Shown here in pieces: positions 18,097-27,564 of a DNA stretch of 64,000 nt. The DNA comes from an uncultured Pelagibacteraceae bacterium. Its GTDB lineage: Bacteria; Pseudomonadota; Alphaproteobacteria; Pelagibacterales; Pelagibacteraceae. The position numbers and the translations under genes are program-made. Every line of letters starts with the position of its first letter. Within the stretch, counting starts at the first letter, position 1. Below the pieces are notes generated by a model that had not been told where the DNA came from, made no database searches, and saw only the letters and a program-made list of their open reading frames with translations. Where the stretch lies: assembly GCA_902571135.1 (NCBI GenBank), contig CACGAU010000001.1:62001-126000 (forward strand). Reading direction: 5' to 3'.

Positions 18097-18105
18097 TTAT
18101 CTCCT

Positions 18106-18618
18106 TTAAAAAATTGATTTCGAATATTTTTTCCAGTTATCTTGATAATGTTTTGTGTTTTCAAATACTGCTTTTTTTTCTTCCTCTGAAACTTCTCTAA
18201 TAACTTTGCCTGGTGAGCCAACAACCAAAGAGTTATCTGGTATGATTTTATTTTCTGTTATCAAAGCTTTAGCTCCAATAATACAATTCTTTCCAATGTT
18301 AGCTTTATTTAAGATAACAGCTCCAATACCAATTAAACTATTATCTCCAATGGTACATCCATGAAGCATAACTAGATGGCCAACCGTAACATTTTTTCCT
18401 ACTTTTAAGGGACATCCAGGATCTGTGTGTAATACGCTTCCATCTTGTACATTAGATCCTTCACCAATATGAATATTTTCAATATCTCCTCTAAGCACTG
18501 CATTAAACCAAATACTTGTATTTTTTTCTAAAGTAACATCTCCAATTATTGTGGCATTAGGAGCTACCCAATTTTCGCCAGAGTTTTTTGGTTTTTTATC
18601 TTTTAAATCATAAAACAT
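18106..18618 (-). CDS. Gamma carbonic anhydrase family protein
   Basis: A 170-residue left-handed beta-helix protein (hexapeptide repeats from about 15 to 140). The three zinc histidines of the gamma-class are present in QDGSVLHTDPG, VTVGHLVMLHG (two). It resembles the YrdA/PaaY/CaiE group; whether it hydrates CO2 or is a thioesterase or has another role cannot be told, since many members are inactive as carbonic anhydrases. It is divergent from the thioredoxin-like gene with only 19 bp between starts, which leaves no space for two separate upstream promoters. Confidence 0.8.
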   Translation of the reverse strand: MFYDLKDKKPKNSGENWVAPNATIIGDVTLEKNTSIWFNAVLRGDIENIHIGEGSNVQDGSVLHTDPGCPLKVGKNVTVGHLVMLHGCTIGDNSLIGIGAVILNKANIGKNCIIGAKALITENKIIPDNSLVVGSPGKVIREVSEEEKKAVFENTKHYQDNWKKYSKSIF

Positions 18619-18637
18619 AATCTATATATTTTACATT

Positions 18638-19192
18638 ATGCCTATACAAACTCCAATATGTGATTTTGGTCTAAAAGCTATTCCATTTGAATTAAAATCT
18701 ACTGATAATAAAATTCTGTCTTTAAATGATATCAAAGGTGAAAATGGAACTTTAATAATGTTCATTTGCAATCATTGTCCATATGTAAAAGCTATTACAA
18801 AAGAATTAGTTGAAGATTGCAATGAATTGAAAAAAATTGGCATCAACTCAGTTGCTATCTGCTCAAATGACTTTGTTAATTATCCGGAAGACTCGTTTGA
18901 TAACATGATCAAGTTTTCAAATGAAAATCATTTCAATTTTCCTTACTTACATGATGAAACTCAAGAAATTGCTAAAGCATATGATGCTGTATGTACTCCA
19001 GATTTCTTTGGCTACAATAAAAATCTAGAACTTCAATACAGAGGACGATTAAGAGAACTTAAAAAGTTTATTTCAGTTAAAGACGGAGAAAGTGATCTGC
19101 TAACAGCTATGAGACAAATAGCTGAAACTGGAAAAGGTCCTGAAGATCAAATACCCAGCGCGGGCTGTGGTATTAAATGGAAGTATGATTAA
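18638..19192 (+). CDS. Thioredoxin-fold (AhpC/TSA-Redoxin) protein
   Basis: A 184-residue cytosolic thioredoxin-fold protein. The redox motif is CNHCPYVK (about residues 46-53), a CxxC variant typical of a widespread redoxin group that often carries the name thioredoxin family protein; GTLIMFICNHCPY gives strand and helix preceding it. The later cis-Pro region is CTPDFFGYN. The C-terminal extension GKGPEDQIPSAGCGIKWK contains another Cys. It probably acts as a thiol peroxidase or reductase; no partner is encoded nearby. Its stop overlaps the ATG of the glycosyltransferase (TAATG). Confidence 0.75.
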   Translation: MPIQTPICDFGLKAIPFELKSTDNKILSLNDIKGENGTLIMFICNHCPYVKAITKELVEDCNELKKIGINSVAICSNDFVNYPEDSFDNMIKFSNENHFNFPYLHDETQEIAKAYDAVCTPDFFGYNKNLELQYRGRLRELKKFISVKDGESDLLTAMRQIAETGKGPEDQIPSAGCGIKWKYD

Positions 19193-20274
19193 TGTATCTA
19201 ATTGTAACTAGATCATTCCCACCTGAACTTGGTGGTATGCAAAATCTAATGTGGGGCCTTTCAAGAGAACTGTCTAAAAACTTTATGATAAAAGTTTTTG
19301 CAGATCATATAGAAGGTCATAAAGAGTTTGATGAGCAAGCCTCTTTTTCGATCGAAAGAGTTGGGGGAATTAAACTACTTAGAAAATATAGAAAAGCACA
19401 ATTAATTAATGAATATATCAAAGAAAATAAAATAGATGGAATTATTGCTGATCATTGGAAAAGTTTAGAGCTTATTAAAACTTCTAAGAAAAAATACTGT
19501 TTAATTCATAGTAAAGAAATCAACCATCCCAAAGGTTCTAGTCAAAATAAAAGAGTAGTTAGTATTTTAAATAATGTTGAAAAAGTTATAGCAAATTCTC
19601 AGTTTACAAAAAATCTAGCAATAGAACTTGGTGTTAATGAAAATAAAGTAATTGTAATAAATCCAGGTGTGGATCCTGCTGAAGAATTAAATAAAAAAAC
19701 TTTAGATAAAGTTGAAAGTATACTTAAAGTTAAAAATCCAAGACTAATTACAGTTTCAAGATTTGATAAACGTAAAAATCATGAAAAAATAGTAATGGCT
19801 ATAAGGAATTTAAAACAAATTTATCCTGATATTGTTTACATTTGTGTTGGATATGGAGAAGAAGAGGAAAATATTAAGAAATTGGTAAAAGAACTAGATC
19901 TTGAAGCGCAAGTTATGTTTTTTAAAGATATTAGTAATGATTTAAAAAATGCTTTAGTTTCAAAATCAAATATCTTTGTGATGCCATCTATAATACATAA
20001 AAAATCAGTTGAAGGTTTTGGTATAGCTTACGTTGAAGCTGCACAATACGGTATTCCATCAATTGGTGGTAAAGATGGTGGTGCAGCAGATGCAATTATT
20101 CATGAAAAGACTGGTCTAATATGTGATGGAAATAGTCTTGATGATGTTTATTCTTCAATTAATTCAATGTTAGAAAATAAAAAATATTTAAACCATGGGA
20201 AAAATGCAAAAGAATTTGTTAATAAATTTCAATGGTCAAAAATAATTGAAGAATACAAAAAGATACTAAATTGA
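19192..20274 (+). CDS. Glycosyltransferase, GT4 family
   Basis: A 360-residue GT-B glycosyltransferase of family 4. It starts with TRSFPPELGGMQNLMWGLSREL, the N-terminal acceptor domain, and has the donor-domain features SRFDKRKNHEKIV, the EX7E-type motif EGFGIAYVEA near residue 280 and GGKDGGAADAI. The likely product is a lipid-linked or surface polysaccharide step. It is between a redoxin gene and a DMT transporter gene, overlapping both (1 and 4 bp), so the three are transcribed together though functionally unlike. Confidence 0.85.
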   Translation: MYLIVTRSFPPELGGMQNLMWGLSRELSKNFMIKVFADHIEGHKEFDEQASFSIERVGGIKLLRKYRKAQLINEYIKENKIDGIIADHWKSLELIKTSKKKYCLIHSKEINHPKGSSQNKRVVSILNNVEKVIANSQFTKNLAIELGVNENKVIVINPGVDPAEELNKKTLDKVESILKVKNPRLITVSRFDKRKNHEKIVMAIRNLKQIYPDIVYICVGYGEEEENIKKLVKELDLEAQVMFFKDISNDLKNALVSKSNIFVMPSIIHKKSVEGFGIAYVEAAQYGIPSIGGKDGGAADAIIHEKTGLICDGNSLDDVYSSINSMLENKKYLNHGKNAKEFVNKFQWSKIIEEYKKILN

Positions 20275-21161
20275 TTTCAAATAATAAATTAGCAATTTTT
20301 TTAATTATAATCTCAGTTTTTTGCGGAACATTGATGTTAACCTTTTTAAAATTAGCACAAGAAGAGGTTAATGTTTATGTTGCTGGATTTTTTAGATTTT
20401 TATTTGGTTTACTAATTATTTTTCCATATATGCTAAAATCTAAATTTACAGTTTTTAAAACAAATCATCATAAAAAACATTTACTTAGAGCAGTTTTAAA
20501 CTTGCCTTCAATGTTATTATATTTCTCAGCTTTAGTAATGATGCCAATTGAAAAAGCTACAGCAATATCTTTTGTGGTTCCTTTCATAGTAACAATATTG
20601 GCAGTTTTATTTTTAGGAGAAAAAATTTACATATACAGGAGTTTTGCACTGGTTTTAGGATTTATAGGAATGTTAATAATTTTAAGACCAGGAATAATTG
20701 AAATCTCTCTTGGAGTTTATATGGCACTGGCATCGTCTTTTATGTGGTCAATAGTAATTATAATTACAAAAACTATCGCAAAAGATGATAGTTCGATTAC
20801 GATTTTATCTTATGGATACATGTATATGACAATTTTTAGTTTTATTATTGCGTTGTTTTATTGGCAAACACCTAGTTTTCAAACTTTGATTTATTTATTT
20901 TTTGCAGGTTTATTCGGTACATTGTTACATCTTTGTATAAATCACGCATACAAATTAGTAGATGTTAGTATGACACAACCATACTCGTTTCTAAGTTTAG
21001 TATTTGCCTCTTTAATTGGCTATTATGTTTTTAGTGAAACACCTGATCTATTCACTTGGATTGGTGCTAGTGTTATATTTTTAGGTGTTTTAATCATGTC
21101 ATATCGTGAAATGAAGCTTGATAAAGAAATTATTAGAAAACGAATAGATATTAAATCTTAA
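20271..21161 (+). CDS. EamA/DMT-family transporter
   Basis: A 296-residue membrane protein with ten predicted segments in two EamA repeats, typical of drug/metabolite transporters such as RhaT-, YdcZ- and S-adenosylmethionine-type carriers. The first repeat has FFRFLFGLLIIFPY and FLGEKIYIYRSFALVLGFIGMLIILRP, and the second ends with ETPDLFTWIGASVIFLGVLI. TTG is the likely start, overlapping the glycosyltransferase stop in TTGA. The substrate is unknown. The gene ends in a TTAA shared with the convergent tctA. Confidence 0.8.
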   Translation: MISNNKLAIFLIIISVFCGTLMLTFLKLAQEEVNVYVAGFFRFLFGLLIIFPYMLKSKFTVFKTNHHKKHLLRAVLNLPSMLLYFSALVMMPIEKATAISFVVPFIVTILAVLFLGEKIYIYRSFALVLGFIGMLIILRPGIIEISLGVYMALASSFMWSIVIIITKTIAKDDSSITILSYGYMYMTIFSFIIALFYWQTPSFQTLIYLFFAGLFGTLLHLCINHAYKLVDVSMTQPYSFLSLVFASLIGYYVFSETPDLFTWIGASVIFLGVLIMSYREMKLDKEIIRKRIDIKS

Positions 21162-22657
21162 TTTTTCTTCTTAAAAGTTTTGTAGATATGCCAAACTACA
21201 ATTAAAATTGTAGTAGCTAAGATACATGCAGTTAAAGTTCTATCCCATAAAAATTCCCAAGAACCATTACTTAATAATAAAGATCGTCTCAAGTTTTCTT
21301 CCATCAATCCACCAAGTACAAAAGCTAATATCAAAGGTGGCATTGGAAAATCATATAATCTTAAAAATGTAGCTACTACAGCTATTCCAATCATTAAATA
21401 AATATCAAAATTATTAAACGACATTACGTAAATTCCAGTAACAGAGAAAAATAAAATTAAAGGAATTAAATAATTTTTAGGAACAGCAAGAATTCTAGCT
21501 ATATAAGGAATGAGTGGTAAGTTTAATATAAGAAGAATTACCATTCCAATATACATAGACATAATTATTGACCAAAAAATCTCTGGATTAGTCATGTAAA
21601 GTCTAGGACCAGGCTGAACACCAAATCCTAAAAGTGCACCTAGCATTACCGCGGTTGTTCCACTTCCAGGAATTCCCAAGGTAAGCATTGGCACAAAAGA
21701 ACCTGAGCAAGCTGCATTATTTGCAGTTTCTGGTGCAGATAAACCATTTACACTTCCTTTACCAAATTTTTCTTTTTCTTCGTCACTAACTACGTTTCTT
21801 TCCATTCCATAAGCTAAAAATGATGCAATTGTTGCACCAGCTCCAGGTAAAACACCAATTAAAAAACCAATTACAGATGATCTTGGAATTGTTTTGTACA
21901 TTTTGGTTCGTTCTTCTTTATTAATTTTAATTGAGCCTAATTCAGTTAAAGAAACTTGTTTAGCGGCACTGGTTGGATCATTTCTTTTTAAAATAATTGT
22001 TAAGGCTTCGCTCATTGCAAATGTTGCCATCACAACTAACACAAAGCTAATCCCGTCAGTTAAGTTCATATTGTTAAATGTAAATCTTGTAATATCAGAC
22101 AAACTATCTTGACCAACTGATGCTAACATCAAGCCAAGTACTACCATCATCATAGCTTTTAAAAATTGTCCTTTAGATGAAAAAGCAGCTATTGCTGTCA
22201 AACCTAAAATCATTAAGGCAAAATAATCTGGCGATCTAAAAGATAAACTTACTTTTGATAAACTTGGTGCCATAAATAATAAATAAATTGCAGATAATGT
22301 TCCACCTGCAAACGAACTCCACGCAGCAATCGCTAAAGCCTTACCCGCCTTACCTTGTTGTGCCATAGGATAACCATCAAATGAAGTGGCAACTGTTCCA
22401 GGAACACCTGGTGCATTTAACAATATAGAAGAAGTAGAACCACCAAATACTGCTCCATAATAAACGCCAGCCATCAAAATTAATCCTGTTGCAGGATCGA
22501 AACCATAGGTAATTGGTATCATTAATGCGATAGCTGTCATTGGCCCAAGACCAGGAAGCATTCCAATGATTGTTCCAAAAAAACAACCAACCATAACCAT
22601 TAATATGTTTTGAAAAGTAAGTGCTGTTGTTAATCCAATTAATATTCCTTCAATCAT
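21158..22657 (-). CDS. tctA: Tripartite tricarboxylate transporter, large membrane subunit
   Basis: A 499-residue membrane protein of the TctA family with 11-12 segments. Conserved stretches are GMLPGLGPMTAIALMIPITYG, GVPGTVATSFDGYPM, VLPGAGATIASFLAYGMER and GIPGSGTTAVMLGALL. TctA forms the permease with TctB, driven by an ion gradient, and receives substrate from TctC. Members carry citrate and other di-/tricarboxylates or aromatic acids. It overlaps tctB by 4 bp (ATGA). Gene order by transcription is tctC-tctB-tctA. Substrate not readable from sequence. Confidence 0.9.
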   Translation of the reverse strand: MIEGILIGLTTALTFQNILMVMVGCFFGTIIGMLPGLGPMTAIALMIPITYGFDPATGLILMAGVYYGAVFGGSTSSILLNAPGVPGTVATSFDGYPMAQQGKAGKALAIAAWSSFAGGTLSAIYLLFMAPSLSKVSLSFRSPDYFALMILGLTAIAAFSSKGQFLKAMMMVVLGLMLASVGQDSLSDITRFTFNNMNLTDGISFVLVVMATFAMSEALTIILKRNDPTSAAKQVSLTELGSIKINKEERTKMYKTIPRSSVIGFLIGVLPGAGATIASFLAYGMERNVVSDEEKEKFGKGSVNGLSAPETANNAACSGSFVPMLTLGIPGSGTTAVMLGALLGFGVQPGPRLYMTNPEIFWSIIMSMYIGMVILLILNLPLIPYIARILAVPKNYLIPLILFFSVTGIYVMSFNNFDIYLMIGIAVVATFLRLYDFPMPPLILAFVLGGLMEENLRRSLLLSNGSWEFLWDRTLTACILATTILIVVWHIYKTFKKKN

Positions 22658-23124
22658 CCCATAACTCCTATTGATTGTAAGAATGGATCTCTCAAATATA
22701 TATCAAGAATACCGTGTAGGAGATACATGAAGGCAGCAACAAATGGAAAGGATAATAAAAACATTAAAATCCATCTTCGTTCTCCTAAAAAATAATATGA
22801 CGCAAATAAAAATAAAGACGTAGTTAAAAAATATCCAACTTTTAAAATTGTAGCTCCATAAATAATTGCAATCAGTATAAGAATGCCTGTTTTTTTATAC
22901 TCTAAGCTTTTATGTTCCACTTTAATCGTATTTGGATCTGGTAGAATAAGTTTTAATCCAGAAAAAAATAATCCTGCATAACCTAAATAGATTGGAAATG
23001 TTCGTGCATTAAACGGTGCATTTTCATCAAATGCAAATACTTGAATCTGGTAAGCAGTATATAAATAAAATGCTGAAAAAATAAAAAAGAGCAGTGATAT
23101 AATTTTTGTAGTATTTATATTCAC
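22654..23124 (-). CDS. tctB: Tripartite tricarboxylate transporter, small membrane subunit
   Basis: A 156-residue TctB-type protein with four hydrophobic segments. It starts at GTG 23124; AAGAG 2-3 nt earlier is a weak ribosome-binding site. The second half LGERRWILMFLLSFPFVAAFMYLLHGI matches the ending usual in TctB. It is the poorly conserved partner of TctA and is recognised mainly by position between tctC and tctA. A hairpin overlapping the tctC stop codon precedes it. Confidence 0.85.
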   Translation of the reverse strand: MNINTTKIISLLFFIFSAFYLYTAYQIQVFAFDENAPFNARTFPIYLGYAGLFFSGLKLILPDPNTIKVEHKSLEYKKTGILILIAIIYGATILKVGYFLTTSLFLFASYYFLGERRWILMFLLSFPFVAAFMYLLHGILDIYLRDPFLQSIGVMG

Positions 23125-23138
23125 TGCTCTTATTTCAA

Positions 23139-23155
23139 ATAATCCTAAGGATTAT
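23139..23155 (-). promoter_or_regulatory. Hairpin over the tctC stop codon, between tctC and tctB
   Basis: ATAATCC and GGATTAT form a 7-bp stem with a 3-nt loop. The structure includes the tctC stop codon (23152-23154) and ends 14 nt before the tctB start. It has no T-run and so is more likely an mRNA 3'-end stabiliser or processing barrier than a terminator. Confidence 0.5.
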
Positions 23156-24132
23156 ATAACTCCTAGTTTTTTCATAAGAGCTGTCATTTCTTGAGTTTGT
23201 TTTTCTAAGAAAGAAACAAACTTGCCTTCTGGATTATAAATATTAACCCAAGCATTTCTTGCTCTGACAGTTTCCCATTCAGGAGTTTTTTGTACATCGC
23301 CAAGCATTTTTGCAATAGCTGATCTATCAGCATTGCTCATACCTGGAGGGCCAAAGAAACCTCTCCAGTTAACGAATTGTACATCATATCCTTGTTCTTT
23401 AAGAGTTGGTGCATCTGGTGCATCAGAAACTCTTGAAGGAGCAGTAATACCAATAATTCTCACTTGGTCTCTTGCACCCATCAATTCACCTAAACCAGTT
23501 GATATGATTTGAGTTTCTCCAGATAAAAGTCCAGCTAAAGCTTTTCCACCAGCATCATAAGGAATGTATTGAACAGCATTCGGATCTGCACCTGCAGCTT
23601 GGAAAGCTAAAGCACCAATTAAATGGTCCATACTTCCTCTTACTGATCCTCCAGCCATTTTAACTGAATTTGGATCTTTTTTATATGCATCAACTACATC
23701 TTTAAAATTTTTAAAAGATGAACTTTTTGCAACTGCGATAGCACCGTAGTCACCAATTACACCAGCTATTGGCACAACATCTTTATAAGATAAAGTTCCA
23801 CTTCCTTTTACATAACCTTTGTGTCTAGTAATTGATCTTAATACTAATGGTGTTGATTGAACTAAAACTGTATTAGCAGGTTTAGTATTGATCATGTAAG
23901 CTAACGCTTTACCACCACCACCACCTGACATATTTTCAAATGATGCACTACTTAACATACCAGCTTTTGTTAAAGCTTCTCCAGTACCTCTAGCGGTTCC
24001 ATCCCAACCACCACCAGCACCACCACCAATTACAAAGTGCAATTTGTCAATTGCTACTGAGCTTGTAGTTGTTGCTGAGAATAATAGGATTGCTGAGAAT
24101 AATACTGAAACTATTTTTTTTAAGTTTTTCAT
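23152..24132 (-). CDS. tctC: Tripartite tricarboxylate transporter, periplasmic binding protein
   Basis: A 326-residue TctC/Bug-family binding protein. Signal peptide about residues 1-27 (MKNLKKIVSVLFSAILLFSATTTSSVA). The mature start has the family's FVIGGGAGGGWDGTAR ligand-phosphate/carboxylate loop, followed by SFENMSGGGGGKALAYM, KDVVPIAGVIGDY and GSVRGSMDHLIGALAFQ. Such proteins capture carboxylates in the periplasm. First gene of the operon; 222 bp of non-coding DNA upstream, shared divergently with the AbrB-like gene. The glycine-rich loops are typical, not a sequencing artefact. Confidence 0.88.
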   Translation of the reverse strand: MKNLKKIVSVLFSAILLFSATTTSSVAIDKLHFVIGGGAGGGWDGTARGTGEALTKAGMLSSASFENMSGGGGGKALAYMINTKPANTVLVQSTPLVLRSITRHKGYVKGSGTLSYKDVVPIAGVIGDYGAIAVAKSSSFKNFKDVVDAYKKDPNSVKMAGGSVRGSMDHLIGALAFQAAGADPNAVQYIPYDAGGKALAGLLSGETQIISTGLGELMGARDQVRIIGITAPSRVSDAPDAPTLKEQGYDVQFVNWRGFFGPPGMSNADRSAIAKMLGDVQKTPEWETVRARNAWVNIYNPEGKFVSFLEKQTQEMTALMKKLGVI

Positions 24133-24354
24133 TATTTATCCCTCTCTAATTTAAAAACGTTAGTTAATTATAGTCTTAATGATTATTCAACCTGTAATTA
24201 AGTAACACAACTTTTAATTGAAAATACTTTAGCAAAAAAAATATCAATCTAATATGATGTTTTATTTTTTTTACAGATTAAAGTTTCACTTAATTCACTA
24301 GTTTTAATTTCTTTTTTCTTATCTTTTAAAAAGTTGATGATAGAAGCTTAATGA
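24133..24354. other. Divergent intergenic region, tctC / AbrB-like gene
   Basis: 222 bp, very AT-rich. A GAGAGG ribosome-binding site for tctC is visible at its left end. I see no palindrome, riboswitch-like fold or tRNA; promoters for both genes must be here. Confidence 0.5.
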
Positions 24355-25431
24355 ATGATTAAACCTCAAATCAAATCTTATCTTGAAAATGCTAAACAAG
24401 TATTTTCAATTAAATTTATTTCTGTTCTGATAATTTCTTTTCCTAGCGCAATTATTCCCGACTATTTTAATATTCCTCTAGCTTGGTTTTTAGGCCCTAT
24501 GATTATCACCTCAATTGCTGCTTTATCAGGTCTAAAAATCCTGATGCCTAAAATTATATTAAGTTTTATCTTGATAATTTTAGGTTTGCATATTGGAAAT
24601 TACATAGACCAAAATCTATTTAATCAAATGTTCGATTGGATTTGGACTTCATTAATTATGTTAATCTACATAATAATTTGTATTTTAGTTGTCGCTAAAT
24701 ACCTCCAAAAATTTTCAGGTTATGGAGAAAAAGCCTCAATATTTTCAGCAGCACCTGGTGCACTGGGCCCTTTGATGATTTTAGCAGAAAATGAAAAAAC
24801 AGATTTATCTCAAGTTGCAACTTCTCATTTAATTAGATTAATCATCATAATAACTATCATCCCATTTATTATAGTTAACAATACTGACAATAATATTTTG
24901 TTAAATGATGACTTCAATTATTTAGCTCAAAATCATTTAAATTTAATTTTACTTATTATTGTATCTTTGTTTTTTATTTTTGTTTTTGATAAAATTAAAA
25001 TTCCTGCAGCTTTACTATCTGGAACATTATTTGCGAGTGGTTTGTTGCAAATTACTGATATAGCTTCTTATAAATTACCAGATGAAACAGTAAATTTTTG
25101 TTTGCTAATTCTTGGTTCTTCGGTTGGTTGTAGATTTGCTGAAAAAACTGTTAAAGAGATAGCTAATAATTCTCTTCATAGTATTGTGGCTACTACTATT
25201 TTGGTAGTATTAGGTTTGGTTGCAGCCTATGTTGCAACATTCTTTGTTGAGACAAATATTTTAACTTTAATTTTATCTTTTAGTCCTGGTGGAATTTATG
25301 AGGTGGCAGTTATAGCAATTGCTTTTGATTTAGACCCAGATTTTGTTGCTTTTCACCATATAATAAGATTACTTTTCATACTTTTCACTGTTCCAGTATT
25401 TTTAAGAGTATTAGAAAAAATTAAGAAATAA
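24355..25431 (+). CDS. AbrB-family (ammonia monooxygenase-like) membrane protein
   Basis: A 358-residue membrane protein of the AbrB/PF05145 type, two similar halves each of four to five segments. Repeat features are PLAWFLGPMIITSIAALSG in the first half and KIPAALLSGTLFASGLLQ in the second, with the conserved FSAAPGALGPLMILAE and LSFSPGGIYEVAVIA segments that follow each. The family is sometimes named putative ammonia monooxygenase but has no such activity shown; transport or regulation is likely. Downstream it overlaps the convergent GT9 gene by 11 bp. Confidence 0.75.
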   Translation: MIKPQIKSYLENAKQVFSIKFISVLIISFPSAIIPDYFNIPLAWFLGPMIITSIAALSGLKILMPKIILSFILIILGLHIGNYIDQNLFNQMFDWIWTSLIMLIYIIICILVVAKYLQKFSGYGEKASIFSAAPGALGPLMILAENEKTDLSQVATSHLIRLIIIITIIPFIIVNNTDNNILLNDDFNYLAQNHLNLILLIIVSLFFIFVFDKIKIPAALLSGTLFASGLLQITDIASYKLPDETVNFCLLILGSSVGCRFAEKTVKEIANNSLHSIVATTILVVLGLVAAYVATFFVETNILTLILSFSPGGIYEVAVIAIAFDLDPDFVAFHHIIRLLFILFTVPVFLRVLEKIKK

Positions 25432-26362
25432 TTTCAGAAAATTTTTCAAAAACTTTTTCTGCTGAAAGTTTAGATAATTCAGGAGCTTGTATTGCTTTAA
25501 AATTTTCCCTTTCGATACTTACTTTTAAAGGAGTTGTGTGAGATCCAAATAAAGCAATTCCTTTTGATCCTAAGTGTGCTGTCATATGTGCTGGTCCAGT
25601 ATCATTTGCAACAACAAATGAACTATCTTTAATTAATGTTGCTAACTGTGAAATATCTAAAGCTTTGCCATTATCCAAAACACAAAGTGCATTAATATTT
25701 GATGCTTCTTTAATTTCATTCGGTCCAGGTGCAATTACTACTTTAAATTTGTTATCTGATTTTTCATTAATCATTGCAATTAACTCATTATAATAAGGCC
25801 ATTTCTTTGAAGTTAAATGAGGAGAGCAAAAAGGAAAAATAAGAATATATTTATCTAATTGATGGTGATTTTTTATTTGAGATATGTCTGTTGTGCTCCA
25901 TGAAAAATCAGGTTTCAAAGTATGATTTGTATTTATGCCTGAACTTTTTAATTGATAATCAAATCTAGACAAAACAGAGTCTTTATCAAAATCTTGTTTT
26001 GTAGTTCCTTCAGGTAATGTTGTATCAGTAGATGACCAAGTATCTTTTGTTGCTTTTGGAAATAAAATTTTTTTATAAAAAGCTGTTCTACTTGAGTTCT
26101 GAAGATCATAAACTTTAGAGAAATTATACTTTTTTATTTTTTTCATTAATGAATATAAATAAAACAGGTTAAGTCTTGATAATCGCTTATCTAAAATAAC
26201 ATCAGAAATATATGGATTTGTTTTAAATAAATCAAAGTATGGTTTAGTTGTTAGCAAATAAATTTCATCTCCTTTATGATTCTCAGAAATATCTTGAATT
26301 GCACCACAAGCTTGAGCTATATCACCCAAAGATCCATGTTTAATGATTAAAATATTAGACAT
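25421..26362 (-). CDS. Glycosyltransferase family 9 (heptosyltransferase-like)
   Basis: A 313-residue GT9 protein related to LPS heptosyltransferases. The N-terminus MSNILIIKHGSLGDIAQACGAI is the family's start, and the donor-binding stretch VVANDTGPAHMTAHLGSKGIALFGSHTTP lies near residue 250. ADP-heptose is the family's usual donor, but some members use other sugars. Predicted role: lipopolysaccharide core or another surface glycan. Divergent from the DUF6165 gene with a 32-bp gap that must hold both promoters. Confidence 0.85.
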   Translation of the reverse strand: MSNILIIKHGSLGDIAQACGAIQDISENHKGDEIYLLTTKPYFDLFKTNPYISDVILDKRLSRLNLFYLYSLMKKIKKYNFSKVYDLQNSSRTAFYKKILFPKATKDTWSSTDTTLPEGTTKQDFDKDSVLSRFDYQLKSSGINTNHTLKPDFSWSTTDISQIKNHHQLDKYILIFPFCSPHLTSKKWPYYNELIAMINEKSDNKFKVVIAPGPNEIKEASNINALCVLDNGKALDISQLATLIKDSSFVVANDTGPAHMTAHLGSKGIALFGSHTTPLKVSIERENFKAIQAPELSKLSAEKVFEKFSEIIS

Positions 26363-26394
26363 ATTTTTAACAATTTAACATAGTATAAAATTTA

Positions 26395-26784
26395 ATGAAT
26401 AAAATTATAGTAGAAGTATCGGTTGGTGAGCTTTTAGACAAAATTTCAATCTTAGAAATTAAAAAAGAAAAAATTAAAGACCCTGAAAAACTAAAATTCA
26501 TATCGAATGAACATTCGATTCTCAAAGATCAATTAGAAAAAAATGTTAAATCTGATGATAAACTAAATAAATTATTCCAAGATTTAAAAGAAATTAATGC
26601 CAAGTTGTGGGTTATAGAAGATGACAAAAGAGATTGTGAAAAAAATAAAGACTTTGGTGATAATTTTATAAAATTATCTAGAGATGTTCACTTTTTAAAT
26701 GATGATCGGGCAAAAATTAAATTAGAAATGAATAATCACACTGGATCAAGTATTAAAGAAATTAAAGAATATACTAACTACTAA
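26395..26784 (+). CDS. DUF6165-type small protein
   Basis: A 129-residue soluble protein beginning MNKIIVEVSVGELLDKISILEIKK, the pattern I associate with DUF6165. Residues 20-75 are charged and helical (likely coiled coil), with KLWVIEDDKRDCE near residue 80 and RDVHFLNDDRAKIK near 100. These proteins often neighbour glycosyltransferases or polysaccharide genes; here the neighbours are a GT9 enzyme and a PhyH oxygenase. No enzymatic motif is visible. It overlaps the convergent PhyH gene by 11 bp. Confidence 0.65.
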   Translation: MNKIIVEVSVGELLDKISILEIKKEKIKDPEKLKFISNEHSILKDQLEKNVKSDDKLNKLFQDLKEINAKLWVIEDDKRDCEKNKDFGDNFIKLSRDVHFLNDDRAKIKLEMNNHTGSSIKEIKEYTNY

Positions 26785-27562
26785 AAACTTTAGGAAACCA
26801 ATCATCTCTCATCAAATCTCCTGTTTTTAAATTAATTCCATCAAATGGAGGTGAAGTTGGCCCTCCTCTATCAATATATTTTACATCATCTCCTATAAAT
26901 CGCATCGAAAATGCTCTTCGTGATTTAGAAGAATTATTTCCTGTTGAACCATGTACAATTTTAAAATTAAATAAAACAGCATCACCCAAACTTAATTCTG
27001 GAATTAAAATATTTTCTTTAAATTCTATTAATGGTGGTAAATCCATGAAAGAACTATCATCATCATACCAAGATTGGTTATTTGACCATTTTGTTGGTCT
27101 AATTAACTTTGGCCATTTGTGAGATCCTAAAATTAATTTAAGATTATTTTTATGATCAACCTCATCTAATGGAATCCAAAAACTTCCAGTATCGTTACCA
27201 TCAACACAATAATAAGACATATCTTGATGCCATGGTGTTTCTTTATGAGTACCTGGATCCTTTATAAAAATATGTTCATGAAAAATTTGAGTAGATTTAG
27301 AATTAGTTGCTTCTGCAACTATTTGAGCTCCAGGTGAATTATATAAACATTCCTTAAATTCTTCTATCCTCTCCCAGTTACAATAATCCTCAAAAAATCT
27401 TCCATTATCATCAGTTACATTTTCTCTTCCGTGCTTACTTGGACTATCTAAAACTTTTTGAAATCCTTTTCTAAGTGGCTCAATCCAATCTTTAAATATA
27501 TCTTTAATAATTATTACACCATCGTTTTGATAATCATTGATTTGTTTCTCTGATAAAAACAT
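26774..27562 (-). CDS. Phytanoyl-CoA dioxygenase (PhyH) family oxygenase
   Basis: A 262-residue Fe(II)/2-oxoglutarate-dependent oxygenase. The facial triad is visible: HxD in TPWHQDMSYY (about residue 120) and the distal His in KIVHGSTGNNSSKSRRAFSMRF, whose Arg near the end binds 2-oxoglutarate. Members hydroxylate many small molecules, including lipids and amino-acid-like osmolytes. It lies 2 bp downstream of two polar amino-acid permease genes, so the transported compound may be its substrate, an inference from context only. Confidence 0.8.
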   Translation of the reverse strand: MFLSEKQINDYQNDGVIIIKDIFKDWIEPLRKGFQKVLDSPSKHGRENVTDDNGRFFEDYCNWERIEEFKECLYNSPGAQIVAEATNSKSTQIFHEHIFIKDPGTHKETPWHQDMSYYCVDGNDTGSFWIPLDEVDHKNNLKLILGSHKWPKLIRPTKWSNNQSWYDDDSSFMDLPPLIEFKENILIPELSLGDAVLFNFKIVHGSTGNNSSKSRRAFSMRFIGDDVKYIDRGGPTSPPFDGINLKTGDLMRDDWFPKVFSS

Positions 27563-27564
27563 TT

